A stretch of 64,000 nucleotides of DNA from Chitinophaga rupis. Its GTDB lineage: Bacteria; Bacteroidota; Bacteroidia; Chitinophagales; Chitinophagaceae. Below, piece by piece: positions 52,754 through 60,394 of this stretch. A program made the position numbers and the translations under genes. The stretch covers positions 124,001 through 188,000 of the forward strand of contig NZ_FOBB01000008.1 of assembly GCF_900109685.1 (NCBI RefSeq). The letters are read 5' to 3'. The notes beneath the pieces are model-generated. The model was not told where the DNA came from, did not search any database, and was given only the letters and a program-made list of their open reading frames with translations. Position 1 is the first letter of the stretch. Each line of letters starts with the position of its first letter.

Positions 52754-53893
52754 ATGTTCCCGACTATAGGAGACCTCGTCAGCTATTTATTCCCTATACC
52801 TGTAAAGGTCAATTTACAGACCTTCGGTACCTTGATGGCCCTGGCATTTGCCGGGGCCTATGTTGTATTTGTAGCGGAATTTAAAAGGAAGGAAGCTGAT
52901 GGCACTATCCGGGCAATAACGGTTAAAGAAACGGAGGGGCTGCCCGCATCACTGCCGGAACTATTGCTGAATGCGAGCCTGGGCTTCCTGTTAGGATATA
53001 AAGGACTGGATGTATTGTGGGCGCTTTTCCGGGGAGATGATCCTGCGCCCGGTTTCCTTTCCTTGCGGGGCAATATAGTAGCAGGCCTTATCCTGGCCCT
53101 TGTTTGGGGCGCATGGGTGTATATAGACCGGCAGAGATCCCGGTTAGCGGAACCGAAGGAAATAGTTCGTTATATTCATCCTTACCAGCTGATGCCGTTC
53201 ATTACTTTTATGGTGGGCATCTGGGGGTTCCTGGGCGCAAAGCTGTTTGATACAGCGGAGCATTTCCAGGAGCTGCGGTACCAGCCGCTGGAGGTATTGT
53301 TGTCGCGCAGCGGGTTTACCTATTATGGTGGTTTGATCTTTGGTGCTTTAACTTACCTGTACATAGGATACCGGAATAAGATCCCGCTGATCCATATGGC
53401 AGATATAGGTTCGCCGGGCATGATGCTGGCTTATGGTATCGGAAGGATCGGCTGCCAGCTGTCCGGTGATGGAGACTGGGGCATTGTGAACAGGCATGTT
53501 AAACCTGCCTGGATGCCGCAATGGGCCTGGGCTTCTACCTATCCGCATAACGCCATTGATGCAGGTGTATATATCCCGGGCTGCACGTTACAGCATTGCC
53601 ATGAGCTGCCTCTTGGCGTATATCCGACACCGTTTTATGAAGCGGTCTTATGCATCCTGTTGTTTGGCGTAATGTGGATGCTGCGGAAACGGTTGAAAAC
53701 AGCAGGTGCTATGTTCTTTTTATTTCTTATACTGAATGGTGCAGAGCGATATTTGATAGAGCTGCTGCGCATCACGCCAAAGTACCCCGTATGTGGCATG
53801 CAGCTAAGCCAGGCACAGATGATAGCCTTGCTGTTCATAGCCGGCGGGGTAGCAGGTATTATTTCTCAACGTAAAAAATTTTCATGGATATGA
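52754..53893 (+). CDS. Prolipoprotein diacylglyceryl transferase (Lgt) paralogue inside the PUL
   Basis: This 379-residue inner-membrane protein has about seven hydrophobic helices. The Lgt signature region is GFTYYGGLIFGALTYLYIGY, then GSPGMMLAYGIGRIGCQLSG followed by DGDWG, then PTPFYEAVLCILLFG and NGAERYLIELLR, matching the conserved Arg/Gly block, the HPSQLYE-like block and the last conserved Arg. Lgt attaches diacylglycerol to the lipobox cysteine of lipoproteins. Its location directly after two SusD genes and two accessory lipoproteins suggests service to them, although a housekeeping lgt should also exist elsewhere. It overlaps the next gene by ATGA. Confidence 0.9.
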   Translation: MFPTIGDLVSYLFPIPVKVNLQTFGTLMALAFAGAYVVFVAEFKRKEADGTIRAITVKETEGLPASLPELLLNASLGFLLGYKGLDVLWALFRGDDPAPGFLSLRGNIVAGLILALVWGAWVYIDRQRSRLAEPKEIVRYIHPYQLMPFITFMVGIWGFLGAKLFDTAEHFQELRYQPLEVLLSRSGFTYYGGLIFGALTYLYIGYRNKIPLIHMADIGSPGMMLAYGIGRIGCQLSGDGDWGIVNRHVKPAWMPQWAWASTYPHNAIDAGVYIPGCTLQHCHELPLGVYPTPFYEAVLCILLFGVMWMLRKRLKTAGAMFFLFLILNGAERYLIELLRITPKYPVCGMQLSQAQMIALLFIAGGVAGIISQRKKFSWI

Positions 53894-55062
53894 AGAGAAT
53901 GTTGTTTACTGCAGTAGCTGCGTTATTATTTGCAGGTGTGCACGCCCAAACGCCGGACCTTACACCGCCGCGGTTTAAAGTAGAGGAAGCACCGGAATGG
54001 TCAGCGCTTTTCATCCGGAATAATGGATGGTTTGGCGGAGATGGGATCTACACCATCCCGTTTAACGGAAAAGAGCATCAGGCATCTGATAGCCTGCTTT
54101 TTATATTCAGTGATTCTATGATCGGCAGCATTGTGAATGACTCGCTGCTGCCGGGTTCCAGGATGATCCATAATAGTGTGGCTACACTGAAGGGGCATTT
54201 ACCGGACAGCAACAAAATGCATTTTGCATGGGATGTTAATGAAAAGGAAGAGGCAATATCCGTATTTGAGCCGCATACTCCCCAAACCGGGAAAACAGAT
54301 TACTACTGGCTGGGCGATGGTTTTGTGAACCAGGAGCAGGATAATACCCTTTACATTTTTGGTTACCGGATCCGGAATGTATCTGAAGAAGCGTTTGGCT
54401 TTCGTGAAGTAGGTAATACGCTGATCAGGATCCCTGCAGGCAGCAAGCCCCCGTTTAAAGGATATAAGGAAATGGACACGCCTTTGTTTTTCAAGGATAA
54501 AGACGGGCATACCGGATCTTACGGTGCCGGCATTTTTGTGAATACCGCTAAAGCTGGTGCGCTTGCGCCGGATGGTTACGTGTATGTGTATGGGGTACAT
54601 GGCATGGCAAAACAAATGGTGGTAGCCAGGGTAAAGCCCGCTGCTTTTGACAAGTTTGACCAGTGGCGTTTCTGGGATGGAGCGGGCTGGAATAAGGAAA
54701 TGAGCAAGGCAGCAGATGTAACGGATAAGGTATCAAATGAATTAAGCCTTTCTCCGTTGGGGGATGGACGTTATATCCTGGTATTCCAGGAAGGAGGCAT
54801 GGGTACTCACATCAGCATGCGCATAGGCGCCAGTCCTGTAGGGCCTTTCGGGCCTGTTACCAGGTTATGGGATTGCAGCAGCGATGCAGAGGAAAAAACG
54901 TACGTCATGTATAACGCCAAGGCACACCCGGCTATTTCAGCGCCGGGAGAGCTGCTCATTAGCTACAATGTAAATTCAGTGGAGTTCTTAAAAGATCTGC
55001 AAAAGCATCCTCATTTATACCGTCCGAGATTCATCAGGCTAAAAATTAATTCGCTAAAATAA
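53890..55062 (+). CDS. Exported propeller-like protein, DUF4185/DUF5005 type
   Basis: The start at 53890 overlaps the Lgt stop (ATGA) and gives 390 residues with a signal peptide ending at GVHAQ; the ATG at 53884 is an alternative. The sequence runs ALFIRNNGWFGGDGIYTIPF, LFIFSDSMIGSI, MIHNSVATLKG, YYWLGDGFVNQ and YVYVYGVHGMAKQMVVARV. It has the repeated strand pattern of a five-bladed propeller resembling DUF4185/DUF5005 proteins and GH43/GH32-like folds. Some DUF4185 enzymes are now classified as endo-D-arabinofuranases (GH183), so a hydrolase is possible; the activity here is unknown. It lies 10 bp before a GH92 gene. Confidence 0.6.
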   Translation: MKRMLFTAVAALLFAGVHAQTPDLTPPRFKVEEAPEWSALFIRNNGWFGGDGIYTIPFNGKEHQASDSLLFIFSDSMIGSIVNDSLLPGSRMIHNSVATLKGHLPDSNKMHFAWDVNEKEEAISVFEPHTPQTGKTDYYWLGDGFVNQEQDNTLYIFGYRIRNVSEEAFGFREVGNTLIRIPAGSKPPFKGYKEMDTPLFFKDKDGHTGSYGAGIFVNTAKAGALAPDGYVYVYGVHGMAKQMVVARVKPAAFDKFDQWRFWDGAGWNKEMSKAADVTDKVSNELSLSPLGDGRYILVFQEGGMGTHISMRIGASPVGPFGPVTRLWDCSSDAEEKTYVMYNAKAHPAISAPGELLISYNVNSVEFLKDLQKHPHLYRPRFIRLKINSLK

Positions 55063-55072
55063 CACAAGGAGG

Positions 55073-57346
55073 ATGAAGCATTTATCCGTAAGCCTGGTAT
55101 TGGTTATGGGAGCTGTGTTGCCGGGCTTTGGCCAGGATAACCTGGTACAATATGTGAACACCAGGCAGGGCACCAACAGTAAGTATGAATTTTCCTATGG
55201 TAATACCTATCCTGCAACTGCGCTGCCGTTTGGTATGAATACCTGGACACCGCAAACAGGTAAGAACGGCGATGGCTGGAAATACCAGTATTTTGTGCAT
55301 ACCATCCGTGGCTTTCAGCAATCGCACCAGTGCAGCTCCTGGGTGAATGACTATGCTGTTTTTTCGCTTTTCCCGGAAGCTGGTGAGCTGGTGGTGGATG
55401 AGGATCAACGGGCGGCTTCGTTTAAGCATGAGCAGGAGGTAGCACAGCCGGGATATTATAAGGTGGTTTTCGATAATGGTATAAAAACAGAGATCTCTCC
55501 TACGGAAAGAGGGGCGCATCTCCGGTTCACTTATCCTAAAGGCAAAAAGGCGATGCTTATATTGGATGGCTATACGAAAATGAGCCAGGTGAAGATTGAT
55601 CCCGCTTCACAGAAAATTACCGGTTATGTAAATAATTGCCGCTGGGCGCCACAGGGCTTCCGCAATTATTTTGAGATCACTTTTAATAAGCCTTTTAAAA
55701 GCTATGGTACCTGGGAGAACAGGCATAATACCATACAGGCTGATAGTATGGCTGCAGAAGGAGAGGGTGCAGGCGCTTATATTGAATTTGCAGCAGGACA
55801 GCAGGTGGAGGCCAAAGTAGCGTCTTCCTATATCAGTCCTGAGCAGGCAGCCCTTACCTTACAGCGTGAGCTGGGCGGTGCTGCGAAATTTGAAGATACG
55901 CGCTACGCTGCAGATAAGATCTGGAATACTCTGCTGGGCCGCATGAAGATAGAAGGAGCAACGGAGGAAGGAAAAGCAACTTTCTATTCCTGTTTGTATC
56001 ATGCCAACCTGTTCTCCCACCAGTTTTTTGAATACGGGAAAGATGGGCAGCCTTATTATTACAGTCCTTATGATGGAAAGGTGCATAACGGGTATATGTA
56101 TACGGATAATGGCTTCTGGGATACCTTCAGGGGGCAGTTCCCGCTGAATACCATCCTGCATCCCACCATGCAGGGGCGTTATGTACTGGCCCTCCTGGAT
56201 GCGCAGCAGCAATGCGGCTGGCTGCCTGCATGGTCGTTCCCGGGGGAAACAGGCGGTATGCTGGGCAATCATGCCATTTCCCTGCTTACAGATGCTTGGG
56301 TAAAAGGGATCCGCACCTTTGACCCGCAACAGGCGCTGAAGGCGTATTTACACGAAGCCACCAATAAAGGCCCCTGGGGCAGCGCTAACGGCAGGCCGGG
56401 ATGGAAGGAATATTACCAGCTGGGGTATGTGCCTTACTCACAGCAAACGCAGGGCGCTGCTTCCTGGACACTGGAATTTGCCTATGATGATTTTTGCGGG
56501 TACCAGCTGGCAAAAGCAACGGGGCAGCCTTTTTACGCGCAAATTTTTAGCAGGCAAATGTACAATTACAAAAACCTGTATGATCCCGCTACAGGTTTTA
56601 TGCGCGCAAAGGATGAGGAAGGCCGGTGGATCACACCTTTTGATCCGCTGGATTGGGGCGGTCCTTATACAGAAGGCAACGCCTGGCACTGGACCTGGTC
56701 TGTGTTTCATGATGTGCAGGGACTGATTAACCTCATGGGGGGTGAGGCAAATTTTACCGCTAAAATAGATTCGGTGTTCAGCGTGCCTGGCACCATCAAA
56801 GTAGGAGGCTACGGGCAGGTGATCCATGAAATGACAGAAATGGCGGCTTTTAAGATGGGGCAACATGCGCAGGGCAATGAGCCTATTCATCACCTGGTAT
56901 ACCTGTATAATTATGCCGGGCAGCCCTGGAAAGCGCAATGGCATGTACGGCAGATCATGCAAAACATGTACAATGCTACGGAGAACGGCTATCCGGGCGA
57001 TGAGGACCAGGGGCAAATGTCATCCTGGTATGTGCTGAGCGCTGCAGGTTTTTACAGCGTGTGCCCGGGTACAGATCAGTATGTGATCGGCAGCCCCCTG
57101 TTCCCTAAAATGACCATCACCCTGGAAAATGGAAAACAGTTTGTAGTGGAAGCGGAGCATAACAGCCTGGAGAACGTGTATATCCAGTCGGCCACCCTTA
57201 ACGGGCAGCCTTACACGCATAACTGGATCTCGCATTCGGATATTATGAAAGGCGGTGTGCTGCATCTGGTAATGGGCCCCAAGCCTGCTTTACAACGGGG
57301 AGGCGCTCCGGATGACCGTCCTTTTTCACTGACAGCGATCAATTAA
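55073..57346 (+). CDS. GH92 alpha-mannosidase, second copy
   Basis: This 757-residue exported enzyme has a signal peptide ending at VLPGFGQ. It opens VQYVNTRQGTNSKYEFSYGN rather than the VNPFVG of the first copy and carries FWDTFRGQFPL, GNEPIHHLVYLYN with acid E603 and GDEDQGQMSSWY with base D645. The two GH92 proteins differ widely outside the active site, so they probably act on different linkages. It lies 10 bp after the propeller protein. The 132 bp after its stop hold the apparent tail of a lost GH130 gene. Confidence 0.96.
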   Translation: MKHLSVSLVLVMGAVLPGFGQDNLVQYVNTRQGTNSKYEFSYGNTYPATALPFGMNTWTPQTGKNGDGWKYQYFVHTIRGFQQSHQCSSWVNDYAVFSLFPEAGELVVDEDQRAASFKHEQEVAQPGYYKVVFDNGIKTEISPTERGAHLRFTYPKGKKAMLILDGYTKMSQVKIDPASQKITGYVNNCRWAPQGFRNYFEITFNKPFKSYGTWENRHNTIQADSMAAEGEGAGAYIEFAAGQQVEAKVASSYISPEQAALTLQRELGGAAKFEDTRYAADKIWNTLLGRMKIEGATEEGKATFYSCLYHANLFSHQFFEYGKDGQPYYYSPYDGKVHNGYMYTDNGFWDTFRGQFPLNTILHPTMQGRYVLALLDAQQQCGWLPAWSFPGETGGMLGNHAISLLTDAWVKGIRTFDPQQALKAYLHEATNKGPWGSANGRPGWKEYYQLGYVPYSQQTQGAASWTLEFAYDDFCGYQLAKATGQPFYAQIFSRQMYNYKNLYDPATGFMRAKDEEGRWITPFDPLDWGGPYTEGNAWHWTWSVFHDVQGLINLMGGEANFTAKIDSVFSVPGTIKVGGYGQVIHEMTEMAAFKMGQHAQGNEPIHHLVYLYNYAGQPWKAQWHVRQIMQNMYNATENGYPGDEDQGQMSSWYVLSAAGFYSVCPGTDQYVIGSPLFPKMTITLENGKQFVVEAEHNSLENVYIQSATLNGQPYTHNWISHSDIMKGGVLHLVMGPKPALQRGGAPDDRPFSLTAIN

Positions 57347-57463
57347 GAGGTGAGGATTACGGTTTTTATAGAAGAACTTGTGTTGTTCAGGAATAAATGC
57401 TTCCTTTATTATGGCTGTGTGGATGCGAAAGTAGCGGTAGTGGCAGCCGGTAAAAAGGAATGA
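57347..57463 (+). pseudogene. Apparent C-terminal scar of a GH130 mannoside phosphorylase
   Basis: In the same frame as, and directly after, the GH92 stop, 38 codons stay open to TGA at 57461-57463. The end reads FLYYGCVDAKVAVVAAGKKE. GH130 mannosyl phosphorylases end with a strand of the form LxxYYGxADTxVAVAxA, which fits. GH130 genes commonly stand between GH92 and a sugar permease in Bacteroidota mannose PULs, exactly this position. The fragment is short, so chance similarity is possible. Confidence 0.45.
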
Positions 57464-57478
57464 ATAAACTGAGATAAG

Positions 57479-58690
57479 ATGAGTGCTCAAGCAAATTTTA
57501 CAGAAAAAAAATACCTGACGGTGTTATTATTTGTAACCTCCCTGTTCTTTTGCTGGGGGGTGGCGCTCACGCTGGGTGATGTATTGAACCGGCATTTTCA
57601 GCATGTGCTGCACATCTCGAAATCACGCTCAGGACTGGTGCAGCTGTCCCTGTTTGGCGCTTATGCTGTAATGGGCATACCGGCAGGCGCTTTCATGAAG
57701 CGGTTTGGTTATAAGAAAGGCATTTTGCTGGGGCTTGGATTGTATGCGCTGGGCGCATTCCTGTTTATTCCGGCAGCGGAAGCAGCCTCTTTTAATTTCT
57801 TCAGGTTTGCACTGTTTATATTGGCCTGCGGGCTGGCTACCCTGGAAACCGTTGCTCATCCTTTGATAGCGGCCCTTGGCGACCAGCGTACCAGTGATCA
57901 GCGGATCAATTTTTCCCAGTCGTTCAATGGGCTGGGAGGCGTGATAGGCCCGGCCATCGGCAGCTATTGCATCCTGAAAGCAGGGCAGGAGCATTCTGGC
58001 GATCTGCTGGCTGTAAGAGATCTGTACATGGTGATCGGATTTGTAATTGCCTTGCTGGGGCTTGCTTTTCTGTTCATTAAAATACCTTCGCTCCATACGG
58101 CGCATGCTGTAAGCGATGGTGGTGGGGGCAATATCAAACAGCTGCTCCGGCGTAAGCATTTTGTATTTGCTGCAGTAGCCCAGTTCTTTAATGTGGCGGC
58201 ACAGGGAGGTACCTGGGCTTATTTCATTAACTATGGGCATGATGTAATGGAGCTGAGTGATGAAAAGTCGGGATACTTCTTTTCGTTGAGTATGGTAATG
58301 CTGATGGCCGGGCGTTTTGCTGGTACAGCTTTAATGCGTTTTATAGCGCCGTATAAGCTGCTGGCGGTTTTTGCGGGCATGAATATACTGATGTGTATTA
58401 TCGTGGCGCAGCAGCTTGGCTGGATCTCGTTCATTGCCCTGATCATGATCAACTTCTTTTTCAGCATTATGTTCCCTACCATCTTTAGCCTGGGGTTGAA
58501 GGACCTGGGAAGGCATACGCAGCAGGCTTCTTCCTTTATTGTAATGGGCGTGGTAGGCGGCGGCATTTTTCCACCGCTCATGGGCCTCATTGCTAATCAT
58601 AGCGTGGCGGAGGCATATTATCTTCCAATTGTTTGTTACCTGGTGATATTGCTTTTCGGATACAGCTATCCAAGGCTGGCTAAATTTTAA
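57479..58690 (+). CDS. MFS sugar permease, FHS (FucP/GlcP-like) family
   Basis: This 403-residue inner-membrane protein has about 12 helices. Family marks are LFVTSLFFCWGVALTLGDVL in helix 1, LSLFGAYAVMGIPAGAFMKRFGYKKGILLGL (the RxGxKxG loop), CGLATLETVAHPLIAALGD and NFSQSFNGLGGVIGPAIGSY. This branch imports fucose, glucose, mannose or similar sugars by proton or sodium symport. It would bring the free sugar released by the GH92 enzymes into the cytoplasm. It is followed after 27 bp by the LacI regulator. Confidence 0.93.
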   Translation: MSAQANFTEKKYLTVLLFVTSLFFCWGVALTLGDVLNRHFQHVLHISKSRSGLVQLSLFGAYAVMGIPAGAFMKRFGYKKGILLGLGLYALGAFLFIPAAEAASFNFFRFALFILACGLATLETVAHPLIAALGDQRTSDQRINFSQSFNGLGGVIGPAIGSYCILKAGQEHSGDLLAVRDLYMVIGFVIALLGLAFLFIKIPSLHTAHAVSDGGGGNIKQLLRRKHFVFAAVAQFFNVAAQGGTWAYFINYGHDVMELSDEKSGYFFSLSMVMLMAGRFAGTALMRFIAPYKLLAVFAGMNILMCIIVAQQLGWISFIALIMINFFFSIMFPTIFSLGLKDLGRHTQQASSFIVMGVVGGGIFPPLMGLIANHSVAEAYYLPIVCYLVILLFGYSYPRLAKF

Positions 58691-58717
58691 TTTATTTTTG
58701 ATCTTAAATAACCACTT

Positions 58718-59740
58718 GTGAAGAAACTTAGAATCAAGGATATCGCAAAGGACCTGAGTATATCCAAGACAGCTGTATCTTTTATCCTGAACGGAAGGGC
58801 GCAGGAGAAAAGGATCAGCGGGGAGCTGGTGGAGCGTGTGGAGAAGTATATCCAGGAAGTGGGGTTCAGGCCCAGCGCTATTGCCCGTGGCTTAAGAACG
58901 GGGAAGTCTAATATCATTGGGCTGATGGTGGAAAGCATCTCCGATCCCTTCTTCGCTACCATTGCCCGTTTGATTGAAAACGAGGCTTATAAGGAAGGCT
59001 ACAGGATCATTTATTGCAGTACGGATAATGATACGGAAAAAACGAAAGAGCTGATCAACGTATTGCGGGAAAGGAACGTGGACGGCTATATTATTTCTCC
59101 GCCGCCAGGCGTGGAAAAGGAGATCAATGAGCTGATCAAAGCCGGAATGCCGGTAGTAATGTTTGACCGTTACCTGGCAAAAGTGAAAACGGATTACGTG
59201 GTTATTGACAATGAGTTTAGCGCGGAAAATGCTACCCGTTACCTGCTGAAGCAAGGGTATAGGAATATTGGATTTATTACTTTCTCTTCGTCGCTCACAC
59301 AAATGAAAGGGCGTATGAAGGGATATAGAACTGCGCTTAGAGAAGAAGGGTGGAAGCCTTATGTGCTGGAAATAGATTTTACCCCGGATGAAAAAGTAAT
59401 GGTGCAAACAGTGAAGGATTTCCTGGTAGCAAACCCGAAGCTGGATGCGGTGCTGTTTGGAGCGGTGCAGGCAGGCGCATGCGGACTGAAAGCCATGACC
59501 CAGCTGAAGATGAAGGTGCCGCAGGACCTGGCCGTGATCTCCTTTGATGATCATGATATTTTTGAGCTGTTTGCTACGCCGGTAACGGCTATTGCGCAGC
59601 CAATTGAGAAGATCGCGCACAAGGTGATCAGCCTGTTGCTGGACAGGCTGGATGCAGAGAACGGAGCCGGGGTGGTGAAGGAGATTGTTTTAAAGACCAG
59701 GCTAAAGGTACGGGCATCATCGGGGGTGAAAGCTGAGTGA
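58718..59740 (+). CDS. LacI family transcriptional regulator
   Basis: This 340-residue protein starts at a GTG that gives the standard N-terminus KKLRIKDIAKDLSISKTAVSFILNG. The DNA-binding helix-turn-helix covers residues 4-25, the hinge helix PSAIARGLRTGKSN follows near 55-68, and the periplasmic-binding-protein-like effector domain runs to the end (IIGLMVESISDPFFATIARL, DGYIISPPPG, VMFDRYL, AVISFDDHDIFELFATPVTA). It is the last gene of the mannose PUL, and its likely operators are the three CTAAA(N6)TTTAG-type palindromes at 36.4, 36.5 and 41.2 kb. The inducer is probably a sugar from the PUL. Confidence 0.95.
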   Translation: MKKLRIKDIAKDLSISKTAVSFILNGRAQEKRISGELVERVEKYIQEVGFRPSAIARGLRTGKSNIIGLMVESISDPFFATIARLIENEAYKEGYRIIYCSTDNDTEKTKELINVLRERNVDGYIISPPPGVEKEINELIKAGMPVVMFDRYLAKVKTDYVVIDNEFSAENATRYLLKQGYRNIGFITFSSSLTQMKGRMKGYRTALREEGWKPYVLEIDFTPDEKVMVQTVKDFLVANPKLDAVLFGAVQAGACGLKAMTQLKMKVPQDLAVISFDDHDIFELFATPVTAIAQPIEKIAHKVISLLLDRLDAENGAGVVKEIVLKTRLKVRASSGVKAE

Positions 59741-59806
59741 ACACCTTAAAAGGATGCCCGCACCTGAGAAAATATTGAAGGCTCAAATGGCGGAAAGAGA
59801 GTGATC

Positions 59807-60304
59807 TTACATATACTTCATAGCCCCGTATCCCAATAACCGGCGGTATAATGCAATCTGCCCTATACAATTGGCTTCCCGGTACATGGAAAAAGTGATC
59901 ATGTCAAAAAAAGGAAATTGCATGCCGGGCATTTCAAACATGCTGTTCAGCTTTTCATCGGTAGCTTTGGCAAGTGCTTCCCTGCAAATCGGAGTAATAC
60001 GCGCCCAGTCTTTTTTGTACGATTCCAGTGAGGGGTAGGTGACACCTTCCTGGATACCTTTGTTCTCTTTAAAAAGATCGTAGGCTGCCTGTTTATGTCC
60101 GGTTGCGCCAAACATTTCAGCCAGGTCAAACCGTTGCTGCACCAGGCTCCCGGCCAGCCACGCAACATGATTGGCTTTTGTGTTCAGGCGGTTATGGGCA
60201 TCTTCATCTGAAATTTCATCCAGCACATTATTGAAAAAAGGAGTTTGCAGATCATACAGGGCTATTAACCCCAGCATCCTGTTGCTAACTATTGCTGTTT
60301 CCAT
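59807..60304 (-). CDS. DinB-like four-helix protein
   Basis: This 165-residue cytoplasmic protein has a predicted four-helix bundle: LIALYDLQTPFFNNVLDEIS, NTKANHVAWLAGSLVQQRFDLAEMFG, SYKKDWARITPICREALA and MITFSMYREANCIGQIALYRRLLG. This matches the DinB/YfiT family of metal-binding or thiol-dependent proteins. The His residues (H46 region, none in the last helix) only partly fit the usual three-His site, so activity is uncertain. It converges with the LacI gene; a 7-bp inverted repeat lies 38 bp upstream of its ATG. Confidence 0.75.
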   Translation of the reverse strand: METAIVSNRMLGLIALYDLQTPFFNNVLDEISDEDAHNRLNTKANHVAWLAGSLVQQRFDLAEMFGATGHKQAAYDLFKENKGIQEGVTYPSLESYKKDWARITPICREALAKATDEKLNSMFEMPGMQFPFFDMITFSMYREANCIGQIALYRRLLGYGAMKYM

Positions 60305-60341
60305 GATTTTGTAATTTATACCGAAGGTACTCCGATCCGCA

Positions 60342-60362
60342 CGTTTAAAGTGGGGTTAAACG
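60342..60362. promoter_or_regulatory. Inverted repeat upstream of the DinB-like gene
   Basis: CGTTTAA (60342-60348) and TTAAACG (60356-60362) form a perfect 7-bp inverted repeat with a 7-base spacer, between the MFS stop and the DinB-like start. It could be an operator for the DinB-like gene. Confidence 0.4.
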
Positions 60363-60394
60363 CGTCAATTTTGGGGGGCGATAACGTCGGTGCT

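Noticed and set aside
58892-59620. 242-codon minus-strand frame inside the LacI gene
   Set aside because: It is antisense to the LacI effector domain and rich in His, Arg and Phe, as expected of a shadow.
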